A stretch of DNA of 64,000 nucleotides from Chlorophyllum brunneum. Lineage: Eukaryota; Basidiomycota; Agaricomycetes; Agaricales; Agaricaceae. Under the pieces are notes generated by a model. It saw only the letters and a program-made list of their open reading frames with translations, did not search any database and was not told where the DNA came from. The DNA is taken from positions 744,001 through 808,000 of the forward strand of contig OY756151.1 of the NCBI GenBank assembly GCA_963576785.1, in the 5' to 3' direction. Positions 10,087 to 22,157 of this stretch are shown here, piece by piece; position 1 is the stretch's first letter, and the number at the start of each line of letters is the position of its first letter. The translations under genes were made by a program, and so were the position numbers.

Positions 10087-13062
10087 TCACTCCAATGTAA
10101 TATACATATGCCTACTCGTCAACACCGCCCTCGACCCAGGAACAAGAACAATAGTTTGTGTGTCATCAATCACAACAGCCGGTCCAAAAACTTCATCTCC
10201 AACACTCAATTTATCCAACAAAAACACAGGCGTATCAGCAACCCTAGCGACTTCGTCAAAGTACACACTATGATGCGAGTCAGCTTGGTTTGTAGAGACC
10301 GTTTTGATTGCTCCGGATGACTGGAGAGAAGCAATTTCGGTGTAGACGGTTTGACCGAGATTGTCAAACGTTTTGCCTATACCTCGGACCTATTAGGAGG
10401 AACATCAAGTCTATACGAAGTACGAGCAGATGAGAGGGAAACAAACTTTGATATCGTCTACGATGACGCTCTTTGTATCCAATAAGAACCCAAACTCGGA
10501 CTTGTACACCCTATTGAAGGCGGCCTCGAAATCTTCACTACCATCACCATCTTTCTCAGTTGGGAGCACCATAAGCGCCGTATCCGTCCCTGTAAGATCG
10601 TTAGAATAACTCATGGACCTGGGAAGGTGAGAATATGCGCACCTTCAAACCTCATATTCAACATCCTTTCAATATGGATCCTCTTGTCCTCGAAGCCTTG
10701 TCGTTGAAGCTCAGCGTGAACTTCGCTTGTCAGCTTATCCAGCCTCGACAAGAGACCAGCGCGGTTCTGGGGTGTGTAGAATGTCGAAGAGGGTTCTTGT
10801 AGCTCAAAAGCTCTTGGAAACATCAGCATCTTGCAAATTGGGAGCACAAGAGGTGAGAGACGTACCGATCCGCTAGAGCAAGTCCATAAGCAGATAAAAT
10901 GGAACTGTACCGATGGATCAAGATTGTCTTAATTCCTAGCAGACTTGCAATTTCGCAAGCGTGCTGGCCACCTGCACCACCAAAACTCGCCAGTCTAAAT
11001 GATGCCTATTCAACCCAAGAAAACGTGAGTGAAGATAGGAACACGTACACATGCTTCGACGTCGCGTGTCCCCTAGCTTCGGTCAAAGCACGTATAGGTC
11101 TACACATCGTTTCATTTGCAACTTTGATAAACCTACGTACAACATGCATTTTAATCAGTCCCCCTGTTGAACGGTCGAATCTTCGAAACAAAGAAACATA
11201 CCCATATACAATCTCATCCAGGCTTAACTTGCCCTCATGGCTCGCATTAATTTCCTCTGCAACCTGCTCAAATAACACCTTGGATGCATCTATGTCCAGC
11301 GGTTCTTTCTCTGATTTTCCAAAAATATTTGGGAAATAATCGGGAATAAGACGTCCAAGCATCAAATTCGCGTCTGTTACCGCTAATGGACCCCCTTTGC
11401 TTTAGGCCATGTCAGTCTGCAGTAGCGTATGGCCGGGAATGGGCTTACCGGTAACATGCAGGCCCAGGTTGTGCTCCCGCGCTCTCTGGACCAGCGAGGA
11501 AGAGACCGTTGCGGAAGGTGAGGCAAGATCCTCCACCTGCTGCGACAGTGTTGATATCAAGTTGCGGTGACTGGATCGTTACTCCTGCTGTAGTTGTTTC
11601 GTACACAATTTCATATCGCCCATCGAACCTCGATACGTCTGTCGAAGTCCCTCCAACATCCAACCTAGTCCGCAAACAACTTCAGTTTCACGGGGATACA
11701 GTCGTAAAATTGGAACTGACCCAATAATAGGCTTCTTCTCCTTCTCATCCCAACTCGTCAACGCATATCCAACCACACCACCCGCAGGTCCACTCAAAAT
11801 ACTCTTCAACCCCGAAAACCAGTTCAAATCCACCAATCCACCATCAGAACCCATAAACTCCACCCTCGGACTCCTCACCTTTCCATTTTTCAATTTTTCA
11901 TCGAAATTATCAAAGAACCCATCCAAGTACTCTCTGAGTATAGGCGTGAGGTACGCGTCAGCTGTGGAGGAGACACCTCGTGGTACCATTTTGATCATGG
12001 GTAGGAGTTGAGCGGACTCGGAGACGTGTGAGAACCCGATCGAGCGGGCGAGCGACCCGATGAGGAGTTCATGGTTTGGAAAAGTGTAGCTGTGGACGAG
12101 GACAATGGCAATAGAACGGTAGCCTTCCTGGTAGAGGTCGCGAAGGTCTTTTTCCACCACGACCAAGTCTAGAGTTCAGCCAATCAGTAAGGAGCACAAC
12201 TGTGTCAACAGAGGGAGACCACACCGGGTTTCTTCATAATCCTAACAGCCTCGCCACTGATACCTCTCACAATTTCACCAGGTCCTTCGGCATGGCCAAT
12301 GCCATCCCACCCCTTTCCTCTATAACCCCTCATAATCCTTCCAGTTTCGTCAAACTGGACAGCATGATCCTCTGATTTTGGGTCAGAGGTGTATCCAACA
12401 AGAGTGACGCGTTCGTCGACTTCGATGACTTTGGAATAAAGTGGGGGAGGACGCCGGATGTTCAGATCGAAGATTTTAGGACGTGACTGGTTTCCTATGA
12501 GTAAGAGATCTTTGAAGCCTTTCGTGATTAGGAGAGCGTGTTTGTGGCCTTTACGCTCCAGGAGGGCATTTGTTGCGACAGTCGTCGACAGACGGATGTA
12601 ATCTGTGGGAGGGTGTGATGAGAAGACATGATTAACGCCGAGGGTGAAGGGAATAAGATGGCATAGACGTACCAATCTTATCAGTCTTCAACACACTCCC
12701 CCTGCGGATCTTCTCGCCTGTTACGTGTTCCAAGACTCGTCTTATACCCTCTGTAGGCGCATCCTTGTAATTTGCCGTATCCTGTGACACTGAATACAAT
12801 ATTTTAGTACACTCTTACACCTCACGGGTCGTAAGGCGTACAGAGTTTCACGACGAATTCCTTGTGTTCGCTTGGATTCTCTGGATCGGGATATGATCTG
12901 CAAGTATAGAGACCGATGAGCCAGCGGAACGACAAGCAACGGGCTTAAGCCCCTGAAACCCTTGAATGAGCAAGGATCGACGCACGCATGGACGTCACAA
13001 AATGTTCCTCCCCTGTCTGCGCAGATGCGAATCGAGCGGTCAGGAACTTCCGTGGCAGTCAT
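10087..13062 (-). CDS. 5-oxoprolinase-like protein truncated to its HyuA half
   Basis: Full-length 5-oxoprolinase (~1,280 aa) uses ATP to open 5-oxo-L-proline to glutamate in the gamma-glutamyl cycle. The start at 13062 leads to the signature [15 protein letters not shown]. An intron (CATGC|GTGCGT to TTGCAG) joins it to [18 protein letters not shown]. Later blocks include [116 protein letters not shown] and a swivel-like end ([18 protein letters not shown]). A stop follows exactly where the HyuB domain normally begins, so roughly 500 residues are missing. One junction near 12830 does not splice cleanly in phase. Whether the remaining half works is unknown, because eukaryotic 5-oxoprolinase needs both halves. 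Confidence 0.82.
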
Positions 13063-13403
13063 GATCCTCCAGTAGAGGAAAATTTATAAGCAATTAGCTG
13101 TTGAGAGTGGTGAGAGTGGTGATGGTGGCAAGACGGGCTATGGATGAGTAAACGCTTTTATCTCATCTGGGGCTCTCGGAAGACGTACGGAACCCAAATA
13201 TTCGCGGGTATCCCGAGCCGTAAACTTGTGGATTTATGTACGATGGGGTGTTGATTAGCGCAGACCCTTGGCTTGTCCTAACTTGCCGGTGGCAGGATGA
13301 GTGGAGTTGGGCCGGCGGCATCATGCGTATGTTTTAATTGGAGTGTACAACCACATCTCAGGGTTAGGGTTCAAGACAGGACCATTACACATATTCACAA
13401 CTT

Positions 13404-14534
13404 TTACAGCTTTTGCGACTGCTCTTCCGAGGGTAGCTCGACAATCTGCGAGAACCCAGGATAAGGAGGTAAATTCAACTCAAATTTCTCTTCCATTGCC
13501 CTACAAGAATTCCAAATTTAGTTTCGGTCTCAACACGGAAAGTAAGGAAGCACTCGAGACCCACTTAGGAACAAACCGTCCGCCTAAAAAGTGCCTCCCC
13601 TTGAATTCCTTAACACCCAACTTTGGCGCAGTCAAGCTCACAAGTACATCGGGCTGCAAGCCGACCCCAAATTCGTCCCCATTCTCAACACTCCAGCCAC
13701 TCGGGGTGTCTACTGAAACGATTGGTAGCTTGGACTGCGTGAGAAGGGGGAGCACGGTGTCGAAGGGTGCCCGAATAGGAGGTTGGAACGAGAATCCGAA
13801 GATGGCGTCGAGAATGACGTCAGATTGAGCGAGTGTTTGTTTGAGAGGTGAGAGGTCTGTGGGTGGAGTGGGTGAGAGGATTGGGATGGACATGTTTTGA
13901 CATTGGGTCTCGAGGCGCTGGTGATTGTGAGTACAGGTGATGTGTGATAGTCAGAAAACGCCCACTTTGTAAATATCTTTTGATCCGGGCTTGATTTCGA
14001 GGTTCAATCGGGGGCAAGAAGCTGTGGAGAATCGACTTACCTTTGGCAGGTATACCGTTGGCCTGTAACCGAACATGCCTTCGAACATTCGTCAGACTCC
14101 GTTCATTATTTATCGGATGTTGACCGTACCAAGGTGTCTAGCAGCAACTAAACCATCTCCCCCTATATGACCATAGCATCAAATGATATTGCCCTAGGCG
14201 CCAGCCTACGTACCCTGATTTCCGGGTCCACAGCAGACGAGGACACGGGGATATTTCCCCCTATTATAGACCGTCGCAAGCGTCTGAGCGCAGGCCAGTC
14301 CAGCGAGCTCCATCAACTACGTTCGCAAAGGCACCCAGCCAATGAGTATCGCATCTTTCGAATTGATAATGAAGGGAACCCTACCTGATCAATGCTAAAT
14401 GAGCCCGAAGCATTCATCAGCTCCTCGTCAATCTGCCGGACCATACCCTCATTAGTATAACCATGTCTGTGAAATAACAATGCTATGAGATCAACCTGCT
14501 GTGCAAGACGTGCTGTAAGATAACGGATGGTCAT
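13404..14534 (-). CDS. NAXE: NAD(P)HX epimerase (YjeF N-terminal domain)
   Basis: Converts the R form of hydrated NAD(P)H to the S form for the NAD(P)HX dehydratase; usually mitochondrial or cytosolic. Exons read on the minus strand are MTIRYLTARLAQQ, IDEELMNASGSFSIDQ, LMELAGLACAQTLATVYNRG continuing to VLVCCGPGNQ, GGDGLVAARHLG, FGYRPTVYLPK, PGSKDIYK, RLETQCQNMSIPILSP through DAIFGFSF, VDTPSGW and LTAPKLGVKEFKGRHFLGGR, and a last exon LNLPPYPGFSQIVEL. The nucleotide-binding GPGNxGGDG motif and the Asp of DAIFGFSF are intact. The length of about 240 residues is normal for the family. The start is the ATG at 14534. It lies head-to-tail behind the 5-oxoprolinase gene on the same strand. Confidence 0.92.
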
Positions 14535-15702
14535 GATGGTAATGAGCAAGTTTGTGATTGTCGGTCCATACCCATGACATCATCATGGAATTTCCGAGAA
14601 CAAAGACATGGAGTCAAAAAGGAAAAGTACGGTGGTTAAGGCAGGAAGGAGGAAAGGCAGGAAAAAGGAAGGAAAACAAATGTGTGCGTTTCTGTGTAGG
14701 AATAACAGCACAACCCTGGCGCTGGCATCCAACTGACGGCGTTCGAATTTCGTGCACGTCATGGACACTCGTAGATGCCCATGTCATCGCCGTGCACGTC
14801 GATAGGGTGATTTCAAAAAGATTTTGACAGCAAAATCCTATTGCTATCGTCTTGAACCGATCCTTCGCCACACAGCAACTTCTAACCATCGACAACTTCT
14901 TTCGGACATGCCCCACAAGGTACAATGTCAGAGGAAAACTCCACAACATCTGTTAAAAGTCCTCGAGGCAGAGAAGCAACGAGGATAGTACAAAGCAATC
15001 CACTTTGCACCCCACGCTCTGATGGGTCAAACTTCCTCATGGACAAATGTGAGTAGCAAAAGGACTCGCGATTGAGTACTTCGAGCATTCCGAGTCGCAC
15101 GTTGATGTCACGATAATCGATAATCGACAAGCTGGGTCAGGGACCCTGTGTGTCATGAAATGTTGAAACACGTTCATTCACTCCAACCCCGAAAGTAAAG
15201 CCTGTTGTGAGCTATAGGCCCATCAGGAGATCCATAGATCGATGGGCGTGGACAACAATGGTGGATGTGTGGATGATCATGAGAACTGCCTTAACGAACG
15301 GGTAACCCAATCCGTCGGCGATGCAAGGGCAGGAAAGTATTTGCTGCGTTGAATTGTATGACAAAACATATATATTCAGCGTTGCTAGTGGATTTCAAAG
15401 CGGCAAGTAACCTGCTGCTTCAGAGGTGCAATTCGAAACAAAACAGTGATTTGATGCGTCGTCGACTCGTACGTCCGTCACCCGCGATACCCCTGAATAC
15501 GATACCACGACTGACTCAGCCTCAGCCCAGACTAGTTACTCTGGCATCTGCCATGAAACTCGCCCCAGTCCACGAGCGAATTTCTCTAGCAAGCCAGACA
15601 GTCTCGAAATCCCCTCAAATCCAGTCCAAAAGTCGTTGGTGAACCCGATCTCGCTTTCCTTCTCTCTACCACATCCCCTTCAAACTCGTATCCTCACTCT
15701 AT
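14535..15702. other. Intergenic, no gene recognised
   Basis: About 1.2 kb between the divergent NAXE and the plus-strand membrane protein. A short open stretch (15553-15642) starting with MKLAPVHERIS could be an upstream exon of the membrane-protein gene, but no in-phase acceptor was found. An 82-codon minus-strand frame at 14882-15130 has no recognisable features. Confidence 0.45.
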
Positions 15703-16725
15703 ATGATTCTGTCGCTCGTTTTACTCGTCTTCCAAACCACTACTTTCCTTATTCAGGCTTCCATCATTCTTCCCTTGACACGCAAAATAATCCCTGTACT
15801 CCCGTATCTCGGCATCTGGGAGTTTACCTGTAATTCCCTCTCTGGATTTTGCCTCAAATCCGTACGTCGTGTTGAAGACCGTGTGTCCGCCGTCGAGGTG
15901 TTGGTGACGGTCTTCGTTTACCGGTTGTACGAACTATACTGGTCGCTTGTGTTTTGGCCCGTCCTCATTAGGGATGCGATACTAGGCTTGCCAGCATTCG
16001 CAGCGGATGCAGTCGCTGCCATCCTGGGCTTCCTCCTTGGTCTTGCTTCTCACCGTTCCACGACGCGGGGTGTAGCGATGGGCTCTGGCTCGCACAAGAA
16101 ATCCGACAGGACCCTGGCCTCCGAGTCCGAAGTGGCCGACACTCCTATCCCTTCCGAACGATCGCCTGGTACAAGGACTGAACCAATCTCTAGTACCGCT
16201 CAACCCGATTTACGGAAATCCTCTCCCTCTCCTTCCTCGTCCAACGACGTCCACAATTTCAGCTCAACAAACTCAACCCCATCCCACAAGCTTTCCTTCA
16301 CACACCCCAGGCGTACCACCACCACCACTTCACACCTCACACCCATCAGATCCAAACTCGCTCCCTATCCTTCACCCTCCACCACAACAAACTCACCTTC
16401 TCTCATCTTCTCAACCTCGAATAAAAGAACGGTTTTAGTCAGTCTACCCACCACCGGTTCCACTATCAGTTCACCACTCAAATTCTCTACACCTCCACCT
16501 CCACCTCGGACCAAATCTAAATCTAAATCAAAGTGCGCAAAGAGAATTCAAGGTAGAAAGAAAACTGGACCTTATCCTGCGACGCCAACTCGAATTGGTA
16601 ATAGTAGTTCGGTGAAAAATTTGGGCAATTTGAGCACGAGTAGTACTGCGACGGTGGGGAAGAGTGATAGGTACAGGAATTTGGCTGATGCGTTGAGGGA
16701 GTTTGAGTTGGTGTTTGATGATTAG
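15703..16725 (+). CDS. Unknown protein with N-terminal membrane segment, 340 aa
   Basis: Not recognised. The single exon opens with a hydrophobic segment (residues 1-25, MILSLVLLVFQTTTFLIQAS) that could be a signal anchor. A second hydrophobic zone at ~65-115 contains VTVFVYRLYELYWSLVFW and AADAVAAILGFLLG. From residue ~120 to the end the chain is low-complexity Ser/Thr/Pro with basic runs (KSKSKSKCAKRIQGRKKTG). The short C-terminal block SDRYRNLADALREFELVFDD looks like an ordered, conserved-type tail. A plausible role is a membrane-anchored adaptor, but nothing in the sequence fixes a function. An upstream exon around 15553 is possible. Confidence 0.6.
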   Translation: MILSLVLLVFQTTTFLIQASIILPLTRKIIPVLPYLGIWEFTCNSLSGFCLKSVRRVEDRVSAVEVLVTVFVYRLYELYWSLVFWPVLIRDAILGLPAFAADAVAAILGFLLGLASHRSTTRGVAMGSGSHKKSDRTLASESEVADTPIPSERSPGTRTEPISSTAQPDLRKSSPSPSSSNDVHNFSSTNSTPSHKLSFTHPRRTTTTTSHLTPIRSKLAPYPSPSTTTNSPSLIFSTSNKRTVLVSLPTTGSTISSPLKFSTPPPPPRTKSKSKSKCAKRIQGRKKTGPYPATPTRIGNSSSVKNLGNLSTSSTATVGKSDRYRNLADALREFELVFDD

Positions 16726-16984
16726 ATTTATGGCTGTATTGTTTGTTGTATCTTCGGCAGCTGTGCTGCTGGGTTAGTGGTCGTGCATACTATACTCTAT
16801 CGTCCAACCGTTGGTACGACAAAACACTCGTCTGTCTTGCAATTAGGCGGGACCCCAAGCGGGGAGCGCACTGGAGGGTATCTGAACGTACACTCCACTC
16901 GATACCTATAACATTACAATGCATACTGCATTTCGAAATATGGCAATGTATTTTTCTCTACGATACAGTATACAAGGATTCGCA

Positions 16985-18291
16985 CTAATAGACCATATCT
17001 GCCAATCTGTATGCCACCATGGATCCACTATCCGTTGCTCCATTTGGACAGAGGGTCCCCTGCTCTTCAAACTCGTCCTCGGTACCAAGGAGATAATCTG
17101 CTGCACCTGACAGATGAAAAACCTTCGCAAAGGCAGCATGTATCTTGATATAGTAAGGATCCGGGGGGTCAATACGGGATTCATCCTTCTTTGGGAATCT
17201 GATTTCTGCCGTCTTCTTTCCGTTGCTGAGAAAGAGATATTCGTGGACCAACACTGCCTTTTAGGCGTTTGGCTCCTCCGGATTCTGAAAACCACAAGCC
17301 CGAAGGAAAACCAACATGAAGATGACTCACTGATTCATCGTGTTCTAGATATAGCTGGAATCCATCAAAGGTGGTATGCTCATCGAGTGCCATGTAGATA
17401 GCATTGGCGGGGCCGTGAATCTGTGACCCTGCTAGCTTCTTGATATCAATTCGTGTCCAAGCCCGCAGCATGGACAAAGTACGAGCCACATTTACCTACA
17501 TCAGAGTCGCATCAGCACATTGACGGAGGAAGAGACTGCGACAAACGGTTTGCTGCTTGTCATCGCTATTGAAGCCGTTCAGTAAGAATGGTATAATATG
17601 GGCCACTTCTATACGACCCTGAGTCTCCAGGGGTATTTCACCTTGACGTCCATGCTCTTTACTCTGCTTCGACTAAACCTTCGGGTCACCGCACAACGGT
17701 ATTTTTCCCGGAAAGAAATCTATAACCGATTGTAAGGATGACAAAGGTCAGAAATACTCCTCTTGCGACACACCTTTTGTCGAAGCTTCCCCTGGCCTGA
17801 TTGCGCGGTATCCTCACAGGTTTCATCAAAAGCAGGGGTCTGACAGCTATCGGGATCAGTCATTGGCCCCCTCGGAGGTTTCTGTATCACTGAATAAAAT
17901 CTCTTGGCGCATATATAGAGGGAATGCTGATTGACCAACTTTTTAAAACCAGATGGTCCATCCAGGACTTTGCAATATTGATCACGCCCTCTGCCCCTTC
18001 CTTCTTTGCAAGGTGGAGGACAACCGCAACGTATCTTTTTCCAGAGGGATCTGGCGCATACTCCAGCAAACCATGCAAGATATCATCAAGACGCCATCGG
18101 TTCTCGGACTTGCGAAGGTCATTGCTGTATTTCTCAACCACCTTGAGCGCATCTGCAACGGGGGGCTCGGTGTCATAGTTGCCATGGAACATATACTTGT
18201 ATTTGTCAGAGTTGACACAGGTGAGGTCTGAGCAAGTGGAGTCATCCGAAGCAATTCACTCAGGTTTTTCGAGAAGGTCAGACTCCAGCAT
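16985..18291 (-). pseudogene. HNH_2-type nuclease-like gene, copy B, with N-terminal stop and frameshift
   Basis: The same family as copy A at 6858-8579. All three HNH-type residues are present: His in EVAHIIPFLLN (~17610), Asn in HGPANAIYM (~17405) and His in DEHTTFDGF (~17380). The N-terminus reads MLESDLLEKPE then TGA (18258-18256) then ASDDSTCSDLTC, where copy A has an open frame. A later ATG at 18192 (MFHGNYDTEPP) could rescue a shorter protein. A second problem lies near 17680: FREKYRCAVTRRFS and HGRQGEIPLETQGRIEVAH are in different frames with no room for an intron. The C-terminus (FLSNGKKTAEIRFPKKDES, EEQGTLCPNG) is intact to the stop. It is probably a recent pseudogene, but stop-tolerant or alternatively spliced expression cannot be excluded. 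Confidence 0.62.
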
Positions 18292-18964
18292 GGGCGGTGA
18301 TGAATCAATATTATTGTAATCAATGATGGTAGTGATGAGACATTGGATTATGGAGTGGAGGAAAAAAGGATGTCCAGATTTGCTAATCCCCTATTTTATC
18401 CGGCAACGAAAACGTGCTAGGTGCCCTCGTACCAGGTGGTAACGACGTATTGAAGAAAACATTGTGGGATGGAGTTGTGTTTGTTGAGTTGAAACGTTGC
18501 ACCAGGAAGGGGAGGGTTTCCGTAAAGAGGGTTGAGGAGTACTAGAGATTGATTGCCCTGAATCCACACGAACAAAAAAAGCCTCCTCTGATACCCCACA
18601 AGCCCGAGCAATGCGTTCCGCTAGTAGGACATTGCATCATAATTAAAAAAGTTCTATTCAGTGTACTATTAACGAGAACAAGAAAGTGAATATATCCAAG
18701 AAACAAAGAACATAATTGATCAGCGTAAATAATAATAATAATGCGAGGAACAAAGGGCCCAAATGTCCACACGAAAAATAAACAAATAAATGAGTGATTA
18801 AAACAGGTCCTGGTACATGAAAAGCAAAGTCATTTTCAAGTATCCAAGGTTACGGACACAAAGCCCAATCATTCGATAACAGATAAGGAAGGAGCACAAA
18901 AACCAACAAAGCAAAGAACGGAAACATCAAAATTTACCAAACAAATGAAGGAACAATGGTGTCG
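18292..18964. other. Intergenic, AT-rich, no gene recognised
   Basis: About 670 bp upstream of HNH copy B and downstream of the minus-strand F-box gene. It contains A-rich runs and is probably the F-box 3' UTR plus the HNH promoter. Confidence 0.45.
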
Positions 18965-21566
18965 TTAAACGGAAGACGACTTCTTCCTCCACTCCGCTCC
19001 ATCCAAAAACACAACAGTCTGCATATCCGGACAATGTTTAGTCCATTGTCGGATATACGCTTGTTCAGGTGGCGTTAAGTCTTTCCCTTTTCCGTTCTTT
19101 TCCCCTTTAGTATCAGGTATAGGCGTGGTAGGCATACTCGACGCCGAAGAGAATGTCGGTGTCAGAATTGGTGATGTTCCATTTCCATTGGGTGTGAGAG
19201 GGAGTGGGGATATTGAACTTGATGGCGTTGGGACTAAGTTACTCGTGCTGGTGTGGTGGGAGGGGAAAGGGAGGGCGTGGTGAGTGGTGGTGGCGGCGAT
19301 ATATGTTAATCGCAATGCGCGGAGGTACGGGTATCGGGGTATAGCAGAAGATATCATTTTATGTAGCGCCTGTACGACAAATTAGTACTTAGAACTGTAA
19401 ATTAATAACTAGAGAGTTAGCACTCACCTCGTCACTCCCAGGTCCACCTGCGACGAAACCTACATCCAACTGAACAAGACCTTTCCACTCGCCTTCACCA
19501 AACTTGTAACCTGCGCCCCTCCCCAGCCCTTCTTTATCCTTTCCTTCATTCTCAGTATCACGTTCCCTAGCCCGCTCGCCACCTAAGGTGCTCCCAGCAG
19601 CCCCAAGAACCTTCTCAACACTCCTCCTATCCACACTCTCCCCAAAATAAAGTCCCAAATGCCTCGTTACACCCACCAAGCCGGTCATTATCGTCGCTGG
19701 ACGAAGTCCAGAATATAAAGTCGATGTAATATTGAGATGCACAACACGAAGTGGTCTTTGACGTCTGGTATATGGCCATGTACCTTGTGAATGAGAGGTT
19801 GAGGATGTAGGAGAAGCAAGAGCGATTATAAGCGATGGTGGACCGTGTAGGTTTGTTAGATTTGGAAGGAGTGTGGGCGAACAAAGTGGAGATGTTGAAT
19901 ATTGTGGTTGCGGTTGTGTATTGGTGAAGTGTGGTGACGGGGGATTGTATGCCGGAGTCGTTGTAGTCGTTGCTGTCGGTTGGGAAGACTTGGTGTTGTC
20001 GGCTGATGTCGGAAACGGGATTTGGGGATACGATTGAGATGATGACGAGGGCGAAGGTGAGGATTGGCCAGAACCCTCGGGCGAGGATGAAGTCGCGGTA
20101 GCAATAGCGGCTGCAGCGAAAGTTGCATATGAAGGAGAGGCTGGTGCCGCAGATTTCGGTCTTGGAGACAACCTAGGGTTTGGACGTAGTGTTGGAGGTT
20201 TCGAAGTTCTTGGTGATGCTGAGGGTAGAGGGACGAGATATGGCGGACCAAGATAGTCTTTCCCCTGTCCTTGTCCTGCAAGGAGGCCATTCGACGTCAG
20301 TGGTCTAGTTGCAGCAGAAACCGATGCGGACCGTGCGACAGTCGTCGATCTAGATTCATCCGAGGCACCATAATCAAATTCCTGCACCAACCTGGGAAAG
20401 AGTAGCGTAGTTATATTCGTCTGACCGTCAAGCCAGGCGAACATTTCATTGACATCCTCCTTGGACAACATTGAGCAAGAGAATGTGATTGTCCGTAAAC
20501 CGAATGCGGTGTGATGTGCTAAAAGGTCGTGGTCGTAGGAAGGGAGGGTAAGGGAGATCAAATTAGACATGCGCTGGAATGCAAGTGTAAAAGTTGCGGT
20601 GAGTAGGGTGTTGCGGTGTTGGAGATCAGGATCATGAGATGGCTCGAGCAATATGGAAAGGCGTGCTGATGTGGAAGATGTAGATGGAGATGCGGGTGAT
20701 GCGGATGATGAAGAGGGTGATGTAGATGGTAATGTAGATGTGGGGAGGAAGAACGTTGGCCAGGTCTCGCATGTAAACGTCCGCACGAGGTCGGTGAAAT
20801 CGCGCCTGATGGATAATACGGCGACGAGTTTTTCTAGCTGAGCTTTTGGGAGTTCACCTAGGTTGATGTGCGTATACAGGACTGTCCGACTTGCGGATAG
20901 GAATAGTCTGCATGTCCTTGCGATTTGGGCAAGGTCGGATTTGGGGAGGTAGGAGAAAACGAGGGCGATGGTTTCCGCTGGAATGGATGCGAGAGTGACT
21001 GTGTTGCTGCGAAGGTGGATCTGAGATCCTGTGCGAGATGTTGAGCTCCCCCTCGTTCTTGGTTTTACCTTGGATCCCCGTGAGCGAAGGCTGAGGGATC
21101 TGAGGAGGTTGGGTGTGCTTGTTGCACGTGCGCGTATGTATCCGAAGGGTGTGTGTGGATTGAGGCTGGGGTCGCGATCGTGTGCAGGCGTGAAGGGTGA
21201 GGGTGGCAAGGACCTGTTGGACGAGATTGATGCGGCACTGCCGAGGCCACTTGGTCTGCGGATATCATCCTCCTCGTCTATCAGGGATCCTGCGCTGGAG
21301 GTTGGGGATTCGTAGATCTTTGAGACGTTGGTGGGAGAGAGCGAGAGTGCGGTTGGTCGTTTTTTGCGGGGGGTGAAGATGGAGGAGACGCGTCGGATGA
21401 GTTCGCTTGCTGTGGATGGTCCGGCACGGTTCCGCGGTATGTTTTCTATCGCTCCTGTTTTGTTGGGTGTGAGCCTTGGGGTCGTGGGGAGCGGCTTGTC
21501 CTGCTGGAGAGGGTCACGGTCCATGTGGGCGAGAGCAATAGAGCGACGGCGGTGCAGAAAGTCCAT
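18965..21566 (-). CDS. Large F-box protein, 847 aa
   Basis: Two exons, 21566-19428 and 19369-18965, join cleanly (GSDE|ALHK) to 2,544 nt. Residues 193-233 form an F-box (IPAETIALVFSYLPKSDLAQ, then ARTCRLFLSASR), which in this family binds Skp1 in an SCF ubiquitin ligase. The N-terminus (1-190) is Ser/Pro/Arg-rich with several RRxS-type sites. After the F-box a leucine-rich region (~240-400) includes FQRMSNLISLTLPSYDHDLL, typical of the diverged LRR-like parts of basidiomycete F-box proteins. A long Ser/Pro/Thr low-complexity insert (~420-580) follows, then further LRR-like sequence (RVVHLNITSTLYSGLRPAT). The substrate is unknown. It shares a 590-bp divergent promoter region with SMC2. Confidence 0.85.
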
Positions 21567-22157
21567 GATGCCCTGGTTAAAAGAGCTTGTTGTTGATGAT
21601 GGCGACGAGAGGTTCTGTTGGCAACCCGCCCGAATACGAAATTTACGTCATGTCGATGGGAACCAATCAGTCCTTCCCTGATAAAAACACACATATCGCG
21701 TTAGTTCGCTCCACCTTCGAATGATGGCCTGACGAGAAGAGCAACCTAGACGAGGTGAGCTCCCAGCGCTGCTGTGGCGAGCACTTGACGTCCGACGCGA
21801 CTGCCCCGTGCGTCGACAAGGCACAGCAGTTTGGCTCGGCCCTTGATGCATTCGCACGCTGGATTCTCAGCATTGGCTTCGACGACCTTGATACTGCCCA
21901 GATCAGCGCTCAGCTGTGGTGCGGCGTCGCCTTTGTTGCCAACACCTCCCCAAATACCTTCGGGACCGTCTTTCTCCTAACATTTCAGCGGAATGTATCC
22001 CCCGATCACTGCCCTGACGCGACCCTGACCGTGGACACCTGCAAATACCGTCCAAACAGCGGCGATTCAAGTGACCGGCCCTGAATCAAGACGCGTCGGT
22101 CACATGACTGCACCGTCGCGCCCAATCCTGCAGTCATCTCATTAACGAACGTCCAAC
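21567..22157. other. Divergent promoter region, F-box gene / SMC2
   Basis: 591 bp between two oppositely transcribed starts. A 109-codon open frame (21755-22084, plus) has no recognisable features and is probably chance. No strong TATA was seen near either ATG. Confidence 0.45.

Noticed and set aside
19856..20290. 144-codon His/Arg/Pro-rich minus-strand frame inside the F-box gene
   Set aside because: It is an out-of-frame reading of the Ser/Pro low-complexity insert of the F-box protein.
21755..22084. 109-codon plus-strand frame upstream of SMC2
   Set aside because: It has no motif and no promoter or splice support, and lies in the divergent promoter region.
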